A DNA stretch of 64,000 nt from the NCBI RefSeq assembly GCF_001625215.2, contig NC_030387.2, positions 33,007,606-33,071,605 on the forward strand, written 5' to 3'. The notes beneath the pieces are model-generated. The model had not been told where the DNA came from and ran no database searches. It saw only the letters and a list, made by a program, of their open reading frames with translations. The stretch comes from Daucus carota subsp. sativus (taxonomy: Eukaryota; Streptophyta; Magnoliopsida; Apiales; Apiaceae). The stretch's first letter is position 1; the number at the start of each line of letters is the position of its first letter. Below are positions 32,695 through 44,072 of this stretch, piece by piece. Made by a program: the position numbers and the translations under genes.

Positions 32695-35256
32695 ATGGGT
32701 GGGTTTTCATTGCATCTCTATATTTTGCTCTCCTGCATATTTTTCATGTCCAAAACATACATATATGCTACTGACAACATCCTCCTCAACTGTGGCGCAC
32801 CTCACAACACAAATTCTATGGATGGCCGAGAATGGGGCATTGATGCTCTAAACACTTCAACATCAGCCACCACCGAACAAAAGCCTTCCATAGATATTCC
32901 TTACACAACAGCCCGCTTCTTCACTTCTAAATTTACCTATACAATCCCTGTCTCCGAAGCTGGTCAGAAATTCCTTCGCCTCTACTTTTACCCCGCAAAC
33001 TACTCAAATGATTATGATACGGCCACATCATTTTTCAATGTCGATGCAGCGAACCACGTTCTTCTATCCAACTTCAGCGCGTCTCTCAACCTGCAGCCCG
33101 AGTCATCAACTCTCGTCAAAGAATACGTCATCATGGTGAGTAGTGTGTTAATGGTGACATTTACGCCGTCTCCAGGCTCGTACGCCTTTGTCAATGGAAT
33201 TGAAGTTGTTTCTATTCCCGACAAGTTGTACATTAACGGTGACTATGCAAAATTTGTGGGTCAAAAAACGGAATTCAGTATAATTGATTCTATGGCACTC
33301 GAAAAATTCTACAGGTTGAATGTAGGCGGCCCTCACATTTCCTCTACAGAGGATACTGGAATGTTTCGGTCATGGGATGGAGACAAGCCATATCTGGTTA
33401 AGCCTGGTCTTGGGTATGAGGTAACAAATGTATTTCCAATTAAATACCTGCCGGCCACTCCGTCCTCCATGGCCCCCGCGACTATTTATTTCAGTGCACG
33501 GACACTGGTAAAAGTGAATCACGGCTCCAACATGACTTGGAGCTTTCAAGTTGATTCCGGGTTTAGTTATCTACTAAGACTTTTTTTTTGCGAGATTGTC
33601 GATTTAGTGACAGATTATAATGTAAGAGTATTTTCTATTTTCATCAACAACCAGACAGCAGAGGACGCCTTTGATGTTTTCGCTATGGCTGCCGGGAGTA
33701 AAATTCCAGTTCATAAAGATTACGTTGTTATTGTAAGTGACAACCCAGATGGTAGCAAGTCTAAGACGGATTTGTTGCTTTCTCTGCGCCCTAACAAAAC
33801 ATCTAATCCTGTAGCTGAAAATACAATTTTGAATGGGTTGGAGATCTTCAAGCTGAGCCAACCTGGAGGTAGCCTCGCTTCGCATCATCCGCCTCATCCG
33901 CCTAATCCACAATCCGGGCCATCGCCTCCATTAGAAACAGGAAAAGACAATGAGAAAGGCGGTTCATCTCACTCCCTACTTGTGGGTGCTTCTATTGGAG
34001 GTTCATGCGGCGTGATAATCTTGTTTTTACTGATTGTTGGCTTTTTATTTTTCCGGAGAAAAAAGAATTCTCAGAATGTCGACAACAAGTCAACACACGA
34101 CAAGTCGAGATCAACTAACACCAACAATTCATCATTGCCGTCTGTTAGAAGCCGGAAATTTTCTTTGAAGGAGCTAAAACACGCTACTAGCAACTTTGAT
34201 GACAATTTTGTTATTGGAGCCGGAGGATTTGGTAACGTGTACAAAGGGTATCTGGACAATGGTACATACCCTGTAGCAATCAAGCGACTGAATCAGTCAT
34301 CGCGACAAGGGGCTAATGAGTTTCAAACAGAGATCAGGATGCTATCAAATTTACGCCACGTCCATCTTGTACCACTGATTGGATACTGTAATGATGGTGA
34401 CGAGATGATACTGGTTTATGAGTACATGGTTAACGGGACTCTCCGTAGTCATCTTTACAGGGGGGATAATTCCCCTTTGTCATGGAAGCAAAGGCTAAAA
34501 ATCTGCATTGGCGCAGCAAGGGGGCTGCATTATCTCCACGAAGGTGCAGAGCGTGTGATAATGCATCGTGACGTGAAATCGACTAATATTTTATTGGACG
34601 AGAAAATGAATGCCAAGGTGTCAGATTTTGGTTTGTCCAAAATGGGGCCTAGTGACGCGTCAGTCACACATGTCAGCACAATAGTAAAGGGAACTATGGG
34701 TTACTTAGATCCTGAGTACTATCGACGCCATCAATTAACTACCAAATCAGATGTTTATTCATTCGGAGTGGTGATGTTCGAGGTGTTATGTGCTAGGCCA
34801 GTCATTATGCAGCAGGTACCGAAGGAGCAAGTGAGTTTAGCTGAGTGGGCTCGAAACTGTTACAGGAAAGGCAGCCTTAGTGAAATAGTGGATAAGAATC
34901 TAATGGGGGAGATTGCAGTGGAGAGTTTGAATAAGTTTGGAGAGCTAGCATGTGGTTGTTTACGGAACCAGGGGATTGATAGGCCTAGCATGAGCGACGT
35001 TGTCTGGAGCCTGGAATTTGCATTGCAGCTTCAAGAGGCTTACGAAGATTTGGACAAAAAGCTGCACCCAGGTTCGGGTGATTCAGCTGTCAATCTTGTC
35101 AGTGGAGCCGGGGACGACTTTGCCAAGGACGACGACGACTTCTTCTCAACCACAATTGTCGCTAAAGCCAGTGAAACCTCGACGACAAGTACTAGTAGTG
35201 ACCAAATGAAATCCGGAAGTGTTTTTTCTGAAATTCTGAACCCGAATGCACGATAA
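32695..35256 (+). CDS. CrRLK1L (FERONIA-family) receptor-like kinase, intronless, 853 aa
   Basis: Signal peptide at residues 1 to about 26. A malectin-like extracellular region (about 27-395) opens with NILLNCGAP and contains FRSWDGD. A short Pro/Ser-rich stretch follows, then a membrane segment (428-453) with a basic stop RRKK. Kinase domain about 502-775: glycine loop GAGGFGNV (508-515), VAIK with Lys530, HRD (624-626), DFG (644-646) and GTMGYLDPEYYRRHQL. HRD and DFG are intact, so an active RD Ser/Thr kinase is expected. The lack of introns and the FEVLCARP block are typical of the family. Members such as FERONIA sense RALF peptides and wall state at the plasma membrane. I cannot tell FERONIA itself from a close paralogue; FERONIA is about 895 aa. 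Confidence 0.95.
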   Translation: MGGFSLHLYILLSCIFFMSKTYIYATDNILLNCGAPHNTNSMDGREWGIDALNTSTSATTEQKPSIDIPYTTARFFTSKFTYTIPVSEAGQKFLRLYFYPANYSNDYDTATSFFNVDAANHVLLSNFSASLNLQPESSTLVKEYVIMVSSVLMVTFTPSPGSYAFVNGIEVVSIPDKLYINGDYAKFVGQKTEFSIIDSMALEKFYRLNVGGPHISSTEDTGMFRSWDGDKPYLVKPGLGYEVTNVFPIKYLPATPSSMAPATIYFSARTLVKVNHGSNMTWSFQVDSGFSYLLRLFFCEIVDLVTDYNVRVFSIFINNQTAEDAFDVFAMAAGSKIPVHKDYVVIVSDNPDGSKSKTDLLLSLRPNKTSNPVAENTILNGLEIFKLSQPGGSLASHHPPHPPNPQSGPSPPLETGKDNEKGGSSHSLLVGASIGGSCGVIILFLLIVGFLFFRRKKNSQNVDNKSTHDKSRSTNTNNSSLPSVRSRKFSLKELKHATSNFDDNFVIGAGGFGNVYKGYLDNGTYPVAIKRLNQSSRQGANEFQTEIRMLSNLRHVHLVPLIGYCNDGDEMILVYEYMVNGTLRSHLYRGDNSPLSWKQRLKICIGAARGLHYLHEGAERVIMHRDVKSTNILLDEKMNAKVSDFGLSKMGPSDASVTHVSTIVKGTMGYLDPEYYRRHQLTTKSDVYSFGVVMFEVLCARPVIMQQVPKEQVSLAEWARNCYRKGSLSEIVDKNLMGEIAVESLNKFGELACGCLRNQGIDRPSMSDVVWSLEFALQLQEAYEDLDKKLHPGSGDSAVNLVSGAGDDFAKDDDDFFSTTIVAKASETSTTSTSSDQMKSGSVFSEILNPNAR

Positions 35257-36832
35257 GGTTGATAGAATGCGGACAAAGGACAACTGGTGGAAGAAATAAG
35301 AGGTAACTCATCGGTGGGCATACATTTTATTGTCTTATTAAGATATGACTAGAGAGAATTACATTTCATGGAGAACAAGTTCTGCAGAAGATTACAATGT
35401 TGGAAAAAGGTACAAGAAGCCAAAAGGAGAGGAGACTGCAAGGCATTGGTTTTAATTAAGTCTTCTTTCCTTGTCCGCTGATAGTTGGAGATCGTTGCTT
35501 GCATGATCTCTACGAGCTGAGCCTTGCATCTATATCCAATCAAACTTTTCTGGAGCTTTTGCTTTCTTTTGCATATACATGTATCTTATATATTTATATT
35601 TAAGAGATATGTTGTATAAAAAATAATGATATATGATGTATAAAATAATGATTAATATAATTAAAAATAGTGATTATATTTAGATTTTTTGTTTATGATA
35701 ATTTGATTTCTATTGTAGTAGGACTCTCTTTGTATAAAGGCCGGCAAACTTGACCCATTTTTTTTATTATTTCAACTTTTATAATATTGTACGGATGTTC
35801 TAATATTTATATATATATATATATATATATAAATTAATATGTGTTTTAATTAAAATAAATTATTAAATGCATAATAAATGTTTAAATTAATTTTTATTGA
35901 GTATGATAAATAAATTTTTTCATAATTAAGTTTGATAAGAGATTTATAAATAAATAGTTTTGAAATATATATACACTTTAACAAAAATGTTGATAGTCTG
36001 GAAAAGATGTGTCCAGTCCCTAAGAAAAAATCTGGGCAGAAGTTTACAAATGAGTAAAAGAAAAAGGCGCAATAAGCCCAAAAGTATAGGAAATTGCGGG
36101 GCAGTGGTTCTAACTAAGTCTTGGGAGACCATTGATTCTGATCAAGTCGTGTTCACATTAGAGACTCACAGACCATTTATATCCAATCGAAGCTCAACCT
36201 GTAGTAATATCATAATGTTTTTACAAGTTTTTGAAATTTAACAAATACTAAAATTGTAAGAAGAGAATATCTTATCTACATAATTTCAATAGGTTTTTTA
36301 TAATATGTCTATCAACATTTTATTAAGAATTTCAATAATTGGAGATATCATAAGCACTCAATTACTACTCTTGCTTTCTTCTCTTTTACGAGAAAATACT
36401 TATTCAAGTTCATTTACTGACACAGTGCGACCCATAGTTTCAAGATTCTGGCATATTTTATAACAACAATAATAATAATAATTGAAACACTAAACGTTCT
36501 GAAGATTACAAGGCACTACTCAACAAAACAAAGAGTCAAGAATCACTTATAATTTGAAAGACAGCCCCACAAGAGGTTATACATTTGAAATCAAAAGGCT
36601 TTGAGTCCACCTAAAAAAAATGATATATGATGCCTGCAAATTAATTACCAATGAAATTAGTCCTCTGAATCAAGTGGACTGCAATGTCACTACTGCAGAT
36701 TTTTAGAGAAGCAACACTCCACTCTACACAAATAATATTGTTCAACCATCTCTAGTATCCTATTCAATTTACTTGGTAAATGTTGGTTTATGTAGTGTTA
36801 TTTGCACGAGCACTACGAAACTGTGCAGTTGT
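35257..36832. other. Intergenic region between CrRLK1L and the carrier gene
   Basis: No gene seen. Holds the 3' UTRs of both flanking genes, an AT microsatellite at about 35811-35831 and a diverged direct duplication (35380-35550 and 36000-36200). Confidence 0.6.
35380..36200. repeat. Diverged direct duplication downstream of CrRLK1L
   Basis: 35380-35550 and about 36000-36200 share blocks in order: GCCAAAAG, GG.A.TGGTT.TAA.TAAGTCTT and TATATCCAATC(A/G)AA. The first copy is in the 3' flank of the receptor gene. The second has no kinase ORF next to it, so it may be the remnant of a lost tandem copy. Confidence 0.45.
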
Positions 36833-39800
36833 TCAGTTACAATGAGTTAAATATTCTTGTGTGCATGAACGTTCTGCAAAAAGACAACAAAAGGTTCAGA
36901 AATATAGGCATTTAGTGTTGAACAAATGAATATAACCAACGGCCAATGAACTTTTTAATGAAGTTCCATATAAGAACGCCAAAAAGCAAAAAGTAGCAAA
37001 TGCTAACCAGTACAAGTCTATAAGTATATATGATTATCAGAGAGTTCATGACAATTTTTTTTTTAAAGCAAATAAAGATTTGCCCAGCTTGAAAGATGAT
37101 ATTTTCGAATTCTCTGGAGCTTAAAAGCAGTGTTCTAAAAATCGGTCTGTCATATAGGCACAAGGCGGCACCGAACCCAATTCGATCCTAGTCGGTAAAT
37201 AAGACATGTTTTTACAAAAATCGGTCCTAGGCGGTCAACATCCCGCCTACGAGGTCTAGGGGGCACATAACAATTTTTTGTGTTATAAATAAATTTTAAA
37301 ATTTTAATAATAATTAGAAGAAATCAAGTCTTCACTTATACTTAACTTAACACCCTATAAAATCAAAATAACTAATTTTTATTTATTTTCCCTTTATATT
37401 ATGGTAAGAGATGTTTTGGTATATATTTATTTAATCAGTGATCTTCTATTCTATGTACCAAGTATTTATTTAATAATATTTATATTGTTTACCAATCAAA
37501 TACTCTGCTAGTAGTAAAAAATTATTAAATTATGTATAATTATAATAATTTTAAATAAATATATATGTCCAATTAGTGTTGTGATTAATCTTCCCGATTA
37601 ATCCCCGATTTCTAGATTAACCGTTAGAATATACACCAAACGCCCTAGGATGCCTAGCGACTTTTAGAACACTGCTTGAAAAGTAAGAAAGCTATAGATA
37701 AGATGGCATGGAGATGCATGATATATTTAGGTCAGAATTCAGCATTACGGATAGGTATCATCATCCATGAGACCACGACATAAACAACCTTGGGTAAATG
37801 CAAAATTTAACACAAAAGAGAAGAAAGTGGCCTTACTTAGGAATTCATAGGCTAGTATCATCGACGTTCCCCATAATGACATGCTGAAAAACCTTGGACC
37901 TAGTCCTCTATAAAGTCCTAGCCAACCATCATCCGCAATCAACTGTTTAATTACTTGTTTTGTAGTTGGTCTTCTTTCGTTGCCCATCACCTAAAATATG
38001 TATAAAAAAAATAGAAACAAACTGTACATCAGGACTTACAACTTACTAGTGTCTGGGAAAGAAAGCAGCAAGATATTGTGAACTTCAACTATTTATGGGA
38101 TCAGGCATCAATTGATGTATGTACAAGTAACAATATTATTCTACAGCTTGTAGCTACCACTGATATACTTCATATAAACATCAGCTGCTACATAAGTTAA
38201 AACAGCATATTCATCTAATTAAATCCATTAGTCTATTGCATATTACATCACCTTACACTCGACAACTCAAAGTAATCGGCAACTCAGGAAGAAAAGAATA
38301 CAGAGTTGTCAGCACCAAACTTTTCTACATTAACAGACCGCGGATCTGGACACCTGGAAAAAGACTGTTTGGCGGATCTAATATACCTGCAAGCGAGTCT
38401 TGATGGTATCGAGTGGAGTAGTGATGCATGATGCTGTAGCCCCGGCAAAAATCCCTCCACCAGTTTGGACTGACATTATTTCCCATTGGCTAGGTGGTGG
38501 GCTGTCACTCTCACTGCCATGACCTAAAAACCTGCCAGAAACATATTAAATAATTTCGCTGTCTTGAAAAAAATAATTATTAAACGAGAACGGAAACGAT
38601 ATGGAGTCTCAATTACATGAAGAAACATGAACCCTGCACCTCTGTTAACCTAATTACACAATTGACGAAACAAAACACCACTGAGTTCTATGTCTAAAAT
38701 AAATATATGTGTTTTGGTATTTCTTACAGTTCTTGACACCATCCCCATATTCTAGAAGAAAAACTGTATCTATAAATAGCACAAGGTAGTACGATAATCT
38801 AGCACAAGCCAATCCTACTCAATTCCTTTACACTCCTTCAACTACTATAGAAAATAAGTCCTCCCCCCTGCAGCCTTTGCAACTTGATGAGCTGGAGTAA
38901 GAGTCTTTACCATACTTAAGTTACTTCTCAGGGCTAGAGCAACAACACCAGATAGCCAAATTTCAAATTTTAGTTCTTTTGGGACTTCTTTTCACATTTT
39001 ATTACTATTTTTAGATCTTCTGGCTCCCCGCACAACGGGAAAATAGAAAGAGGAGTATTCTTTTTAACCATAAACGACTAAATGATCAATTACAAAGAGG
39101 ATTGCTTAACACATACCGATAGTTCAAAAGAAAAAATCTCACCTCCATATGGCACGTTGACTTGAACCATAGGTTGCCCACCATACAGCACTAGTTGGGG
39201 AATAAGTCATAACAGAGAGGCCGAATCCTCTATATAATCCTCGAATGCCATCTGTTCTAAGAACTTTACGAGCAACATCTAGGCCGCCATTATAGCTCGC
39301 ATGGCCTGAGTATCCTTGGACCATTAACTTCTGGCTAATCTGTTCATAAATATGTAGCATATAAAAGTCTTAAACGAGCCAGGAAATTGCTAATAGAACC
39401 AGGTAGAAATAATATTACAATGACTGCTTTATCTGAATTGAAATTCCACATTACTATACTTATCTGTTACAATTATATTCCTTGGACCATTAACATCTAG
39501 CTAATCAGTTCATATATATGTAGCATATAAAAGTCTCAAACCGAGCCAGGAAATTGCTAATAGAACCAGGTGGATATTATATTTCAACCACTACTTTATC
39601 TCAAATAAAATTCCACATTGCTATACTTATCTGTTAAAATTATATGGAGACAATATATTTAGTGGTATAATACAATTTTTTCACTAGATGACATGAACCA
39701 CGTGTTTGTCTTTAGTGCATCAACTGTTGTACCTTGTGCAACAATTGTTTCCCTAATGAAACTTTGCATCTTCCATGAACAGTATTCATGTAAATAGCAT

Positions 39801-42174
39801 TCTCCCACATACTACCAATCATACCACCCAACATTTGAATTTGGAACACAGTAAGTTGTAGTCTTAGGAAACTAGTTTACATATTAATACAGATATCTTT
39901 AAAAAAAACCAGAGTACCCCAATGCCATTGCTCTTCTGCATTGATAAGTGTCCTTGCATTTTTATAGTTAAAAGTGTTTACATGCTTATTCTAGCTAAGT
40001 TTGGTATTTCTTGGTAGAAATGATGGAATAGATGAAAGACGGTGAAACTAAAAAAAATGTCAGAATCAGCAGAAGTTTTTCAGCAAAACGTGGTTGTGCC
40101 TTGTTGATCTTGAGCTGGTGTCGAAGTTTCACAGTAAGGTGTAATCGAAGTTTCTCAGGAAGGAATCGCCGCGCCTTAAAAAAATAGTGAGCTGAAGTTG
40201 AGAAGATCTTTTTTCATGGAGTGGTCACTCCTTATCCTTTAGGCAAAATTCGAATGTTGCAGGAAAAGGATTCCAAAGTCCAAATAGAGTTTGGATTACT
40301 ATTATTTATCTATTACTATCTCTAGAGCATAAATATTACAGCTGGACCCAAGTCACAAGTTGTTTTAAAATAACAATTTAGGTTTAGCCTAAACTTTTGA
40401 ACAACTATCCAGGTTCAACCCAACTATTTAGGTTCATCAAAAGCTATGAGTTACTAAAAAAATACAAAACACAAGTGAAATGTTGTGGATAGGAAACCAA
40501 CACCTGACGCGTGGTATGTGAAACACTTAATCTACCATATGGAATACATCCATAGTTAAGTAGTATCCGAAATATAATAGTAACACATAATTTGTCTTAT
40601 ATTATTATGAACATAAACAAAAGACTCAATCATGCAAACCTCTCACACACACGAAACTTAAATGTTCCCCGAGATAAAGAGAGACGTACACATATACAAG
40701 AATAAGATGACATACCACGTCAATGGGAACAACCACAGCCTGAGATAAAAGCGATGCTGCCAAGCCAGCCACCCCATTTGCAATGGCTGCCTGGGTTGGT
40801 TCTGATACTTTCAGTGGTTCAACCACACTGAATGCAGCCACTTTTGTAGTCTCCAATGCAGTAAGAAATATAACCCTAGCAGGAATTGCTCCAGTAATGA
40901 CTGTGCTGAAACCCCTATATAAACCAGGAATACCTTCCGCTTTTAAAAGGCCTCTGATAACAGAGAATGCATTCCTCTCAGTAGAATTTTTTGAAACTAC
41001 CTGCAGCCTGGTCTTTACAACAGAAATAGGGTATAGTGCAACCGTAATTCCAGAAAATATTCCAGCTCCTACGGCATAAAACTTAGTTTTATCAAGCCTG
41101 CAAGATTACTAGAACTTAGAGACCAATATTCACAGACAATAAAATATTAGAAGGAAGGGGATAGAAGACAAACAAAAGATATTAGATGACTGCAAACAAA
41201 AAATTTATATATTCATTTTAGTAAATGCAGTTGCTTGCTAATTGTCCCTTAAAGAATATAAGAACAAGAATCCAAATTAAAACTAACCTCTATAATTTAT
41301 ACAAACAGAACTCTTCTCCGGTCGTTATGGATTTTACTATTCTTGAAAGCCCTTTATTCTTCACAACAATTTAATGTTTTTAACATCTTGTAAATTATGT
41401 CTATAAAGTTACCTAAATATATGTGGGGAGGGGGGAGGATCCTGGCCCTGTGTCACTATCTCATGCTCGTCATTTTGAAAACTACATGGAAAGAGTTGGT
41501 ACATGAGTTTATCTGATTTATAATCCTACTAAGAGAAGAATTTTATATAAATATAGTGTAGATATTGTTCACTAGCACAAAAATTTGGATATTAATTCTC
41601 AGTGTATGCCGAATGCCAGAAGTAAGGGTAATTAACATTGAGCTCATGCCAGATAGATATTCATCTCTTTAGCGACAATCTTGTCTATCATAGTATCACG
41701 AATACCTTTTCACTTAAAATCTCAAGATAATACAATCAAGTACATCCAAATTACATGGCACAAACTAAATTATCCTCCAAGTATTGCCACTAGTCACCGA
41801 GACTCCAAATTATCAAGAATCCAAACAATACCACAACCAAACATGAAGAACATATCTCCGCAACATTTCATTTTGCACAAACCAATTGAGTTACTCTATC
41901 AAAATTCCAATTCAAAATAACAGAAATAGTCATTTCCAACCACACTAAACTCCATAATCCAATCGACAAATTGCAGAAATAAAGCTATCCAACACGAATC
42001 AAATCAAACCATACTACATGTTCGAATGCAACATAATCACACGATTAAACACGAATATAACGAGAAAAAAAAGAGTAAATCAGCATTGCATAATGAAAGA
42101 AATTACTTGTCCCAATTAATTTCAGTTTGATCGAACGGTCTGGTTTGAGAAGCAGCAACAGCAGCACTACTCAT
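36833..42174 (-). CDS. SLC25A44-like mitochondrial carrier (six exons, 328 aa)
   Basis: Exons: 42174-42107, 41097-40716, 39339-39143, 38531-38387, 37990-37837 and 36873-36833; sum 987 nt, all GT-AG. Starts MSSAAVAASQTRPFDQTEIN, very close to Arabidopsis At5g15640 as I recall it. Three carrier repeats are visible with signature cores YPISVVKTRLQ, VPIDVISQKL and TPLDTIKTRLQ. Only the third is a full Px(D/E)xx(K/R); the first has Ser for the acid and the second Ser for the base, a feature to compare with other SLC25A44 proteins. Six transmembrane helices are expected in the inner mitochondrial membrane. Animal SLC25A44 imports branched-chain amino acids; the plant substrate is inferred. The last exon codes only 13 residues after the EFLK core. 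Intron 2 contains a decayed copy of the exon 3 start. Confidence 0.95.
37127..37676. mobile_element. TIR element with AGCAGTGTTCTAAAA ends, in carrier intron 5
   Basis: Left end AGCAGTGTTCTAAAAATCGG, right end CTTTTAGAACACTGCT. Internally AT-rich with CCTAGGCGG/CGATTAATC phrases. A related element lies at 55945-56305. Confidence 0.7.
39313..39644. repeat. 166-bp tandem duplication including the start of carrier exon 3
   Basis: 39313-39478 and 39479-39644 match in order (CTTGGACCATTAAC, TGTAGCATATAAAAGTCT, GAGCCAGGAAATTGCTAATA, ACTTATCTGTTA). On the gene strand the functional copy has GAACAG|ATTAGCCAG; the other has GAACTG then ATTAGCTAG, so its acceptor is lost and a stop is created. Confidence 0.88.
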
Positions 42175-44072
42175 CTTCAAAAGCACGCTTTCACCTAAAC
42201 CCTAACTTTGAATTGGAATATAAACCCTGACTACTTATTAATATCTTAAAATATTTTTGTTATATATTTAGATTTTACTCTTACGAGCATTTTGTTTACT
42301 CACAAGTTCCATTCGCCGCGCTCGCGCAACAATTGTTTGGCGGTGGAAAGGTGAGGTTTGTAAGTTCGAAAAAAAAAAAAAAAACTATGAAATTTGTTAA
42401 ACTTTTTGTAATTTAATTTTAGCTCTTTCATATATTATATTACAATTATTTTATTATAATTATTATAGTTGTGATTATAAGTAAACTAATTTATATTTTA
42501 ATTAATTATATATCCTTTATACCTTAACACCCAACAACGACGAATTTGGAATGTAAAAACTGTTAGGAATATCATGAGCATTTTGTCCAGCCCGGGGGCC
42601 TGGAATGTGCTATGTATAAGAAAATAAGATAGGCTTTTAGAACAACTGCCAAGCGTATGAACCTAACAATAAGAAAATAAGATAGGCTTTTAGAACCGCT
42701 TAGCGCGTCTGATCCTAACAATTGGTGTCCGAGCAGGTTGCGTGTGGGATTCCCAAAGAAGGCATTTGTGTGCGCCTGATCCTAACAAAAACTCTTATCT
42801 GAAGAAAGGAATTTTACTACTTTTACTGAATTATATTCAGACCATAGTCTCCTGCCATCGCTTACATGCAAAGCTACATCTATGTAAAGTGCAGACATTA
42901 TTTATCGAGTACAAAAGTTAGAGAAATTTTAAGGCTAGCACTCAGAATAAAAACCCTGTAGTTTACTGATTAATGAAGGCAGAGGATTTAGGACATACTT
43001 TAAGAACTGTGCCTCTTTAGTTTAGTTTAAATTTTGCATAAAATGCATCATTTTATTAGTTCAAACTTTCATCTACCAATGTAGATTGAAACTCATTTTC
43101 TCTGAATATACAATCTGAGCAGGAATAGGATGAACACATTCACAGATCATTTGACAAAATCAGCAGAACCCATCTCAGACAATAGCCCTTTACAGTCACT
43201 TGACACTTATTAACAACCCCTGTCCCCCCTTCCATTACCGCGCCAAAGAGCATGTTGCCGCTGATTAACTCAGCCATTACCCTCTACTGACATAACTTTT
43301 CTCTCCCAGCAACGAATTTCAGGCCTTTCTAAAAAGCATAGCACATCGCATTGATCCCTGTTATTCAAATTATGAATTATCCACTGAAACGCTTCCCTGC
43401 TCGAAGAGTAAGTGCAATAACCATCACTATTCCAACATAATTCCAGCAGTCCTGCAAAAGGTCAATGAGCTGATATATTTAACTCAGTTGTTTCAAATTT
43501 TACTAAATTATCCATTTGTGAGTTTCAAATTTGTCTTCTTTTCGTTAACTTTATGTCTTTATCTATATCCTTATCTCTTTTTCATTTTTTGGGCACCAAG
43601 ATGACAATCCTACATGTCTTGTGAAGCCATAACTTGTACCAAAATGAATATAGCTTATGGTTAGATTTGATTTCCTGTCATATTTAGCTGTGAACATAAA
43701 TTAACTACTACTAACAGAACATGTCCACTGTCAACACCTTTAACTAATTCAAGAATGTGAAGTTGAACACAAAGTCACAAACTGATTATGGGCAGGCTTG
43801 TTGACCGCCTCAACGTTCACAGCAAATTTGATTAATTGACGCACTCCTCCACATCTTCTACTTCAACAAGCATTTAAAAATTAAAAGTCAACATATATAT
43901 GAAACGCAGAAGCTCCAGCTTGCTCAAAATCCAGCCACTAGGCCTACCACTTGACACCGCTATCATCTCTAGTCCTTACTATCAATGTAGTTACATATCA
44001 AGTATCCATCTGCATATTCATATATGTTCGCTTTAGCTGGAAATTCATGAGCAAGAACTGATCGAGAAGAAA
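42175..44072. other. Intergenic region upstream of the carrier and the first COBRA gene
   Basis: No gene seen. The carrier and the first COBRA gene are divergently oriented from here. A 27-bp unit with AAGAAAATAAGATAGGC recurs at 42617 and 42669. Confidence 0.6.

Noticed and set aside
33604-34283. Antisense ORFs within the CrRLK1L gene
   Set aside because: Shadows of a long, well-conserved intronless frame.
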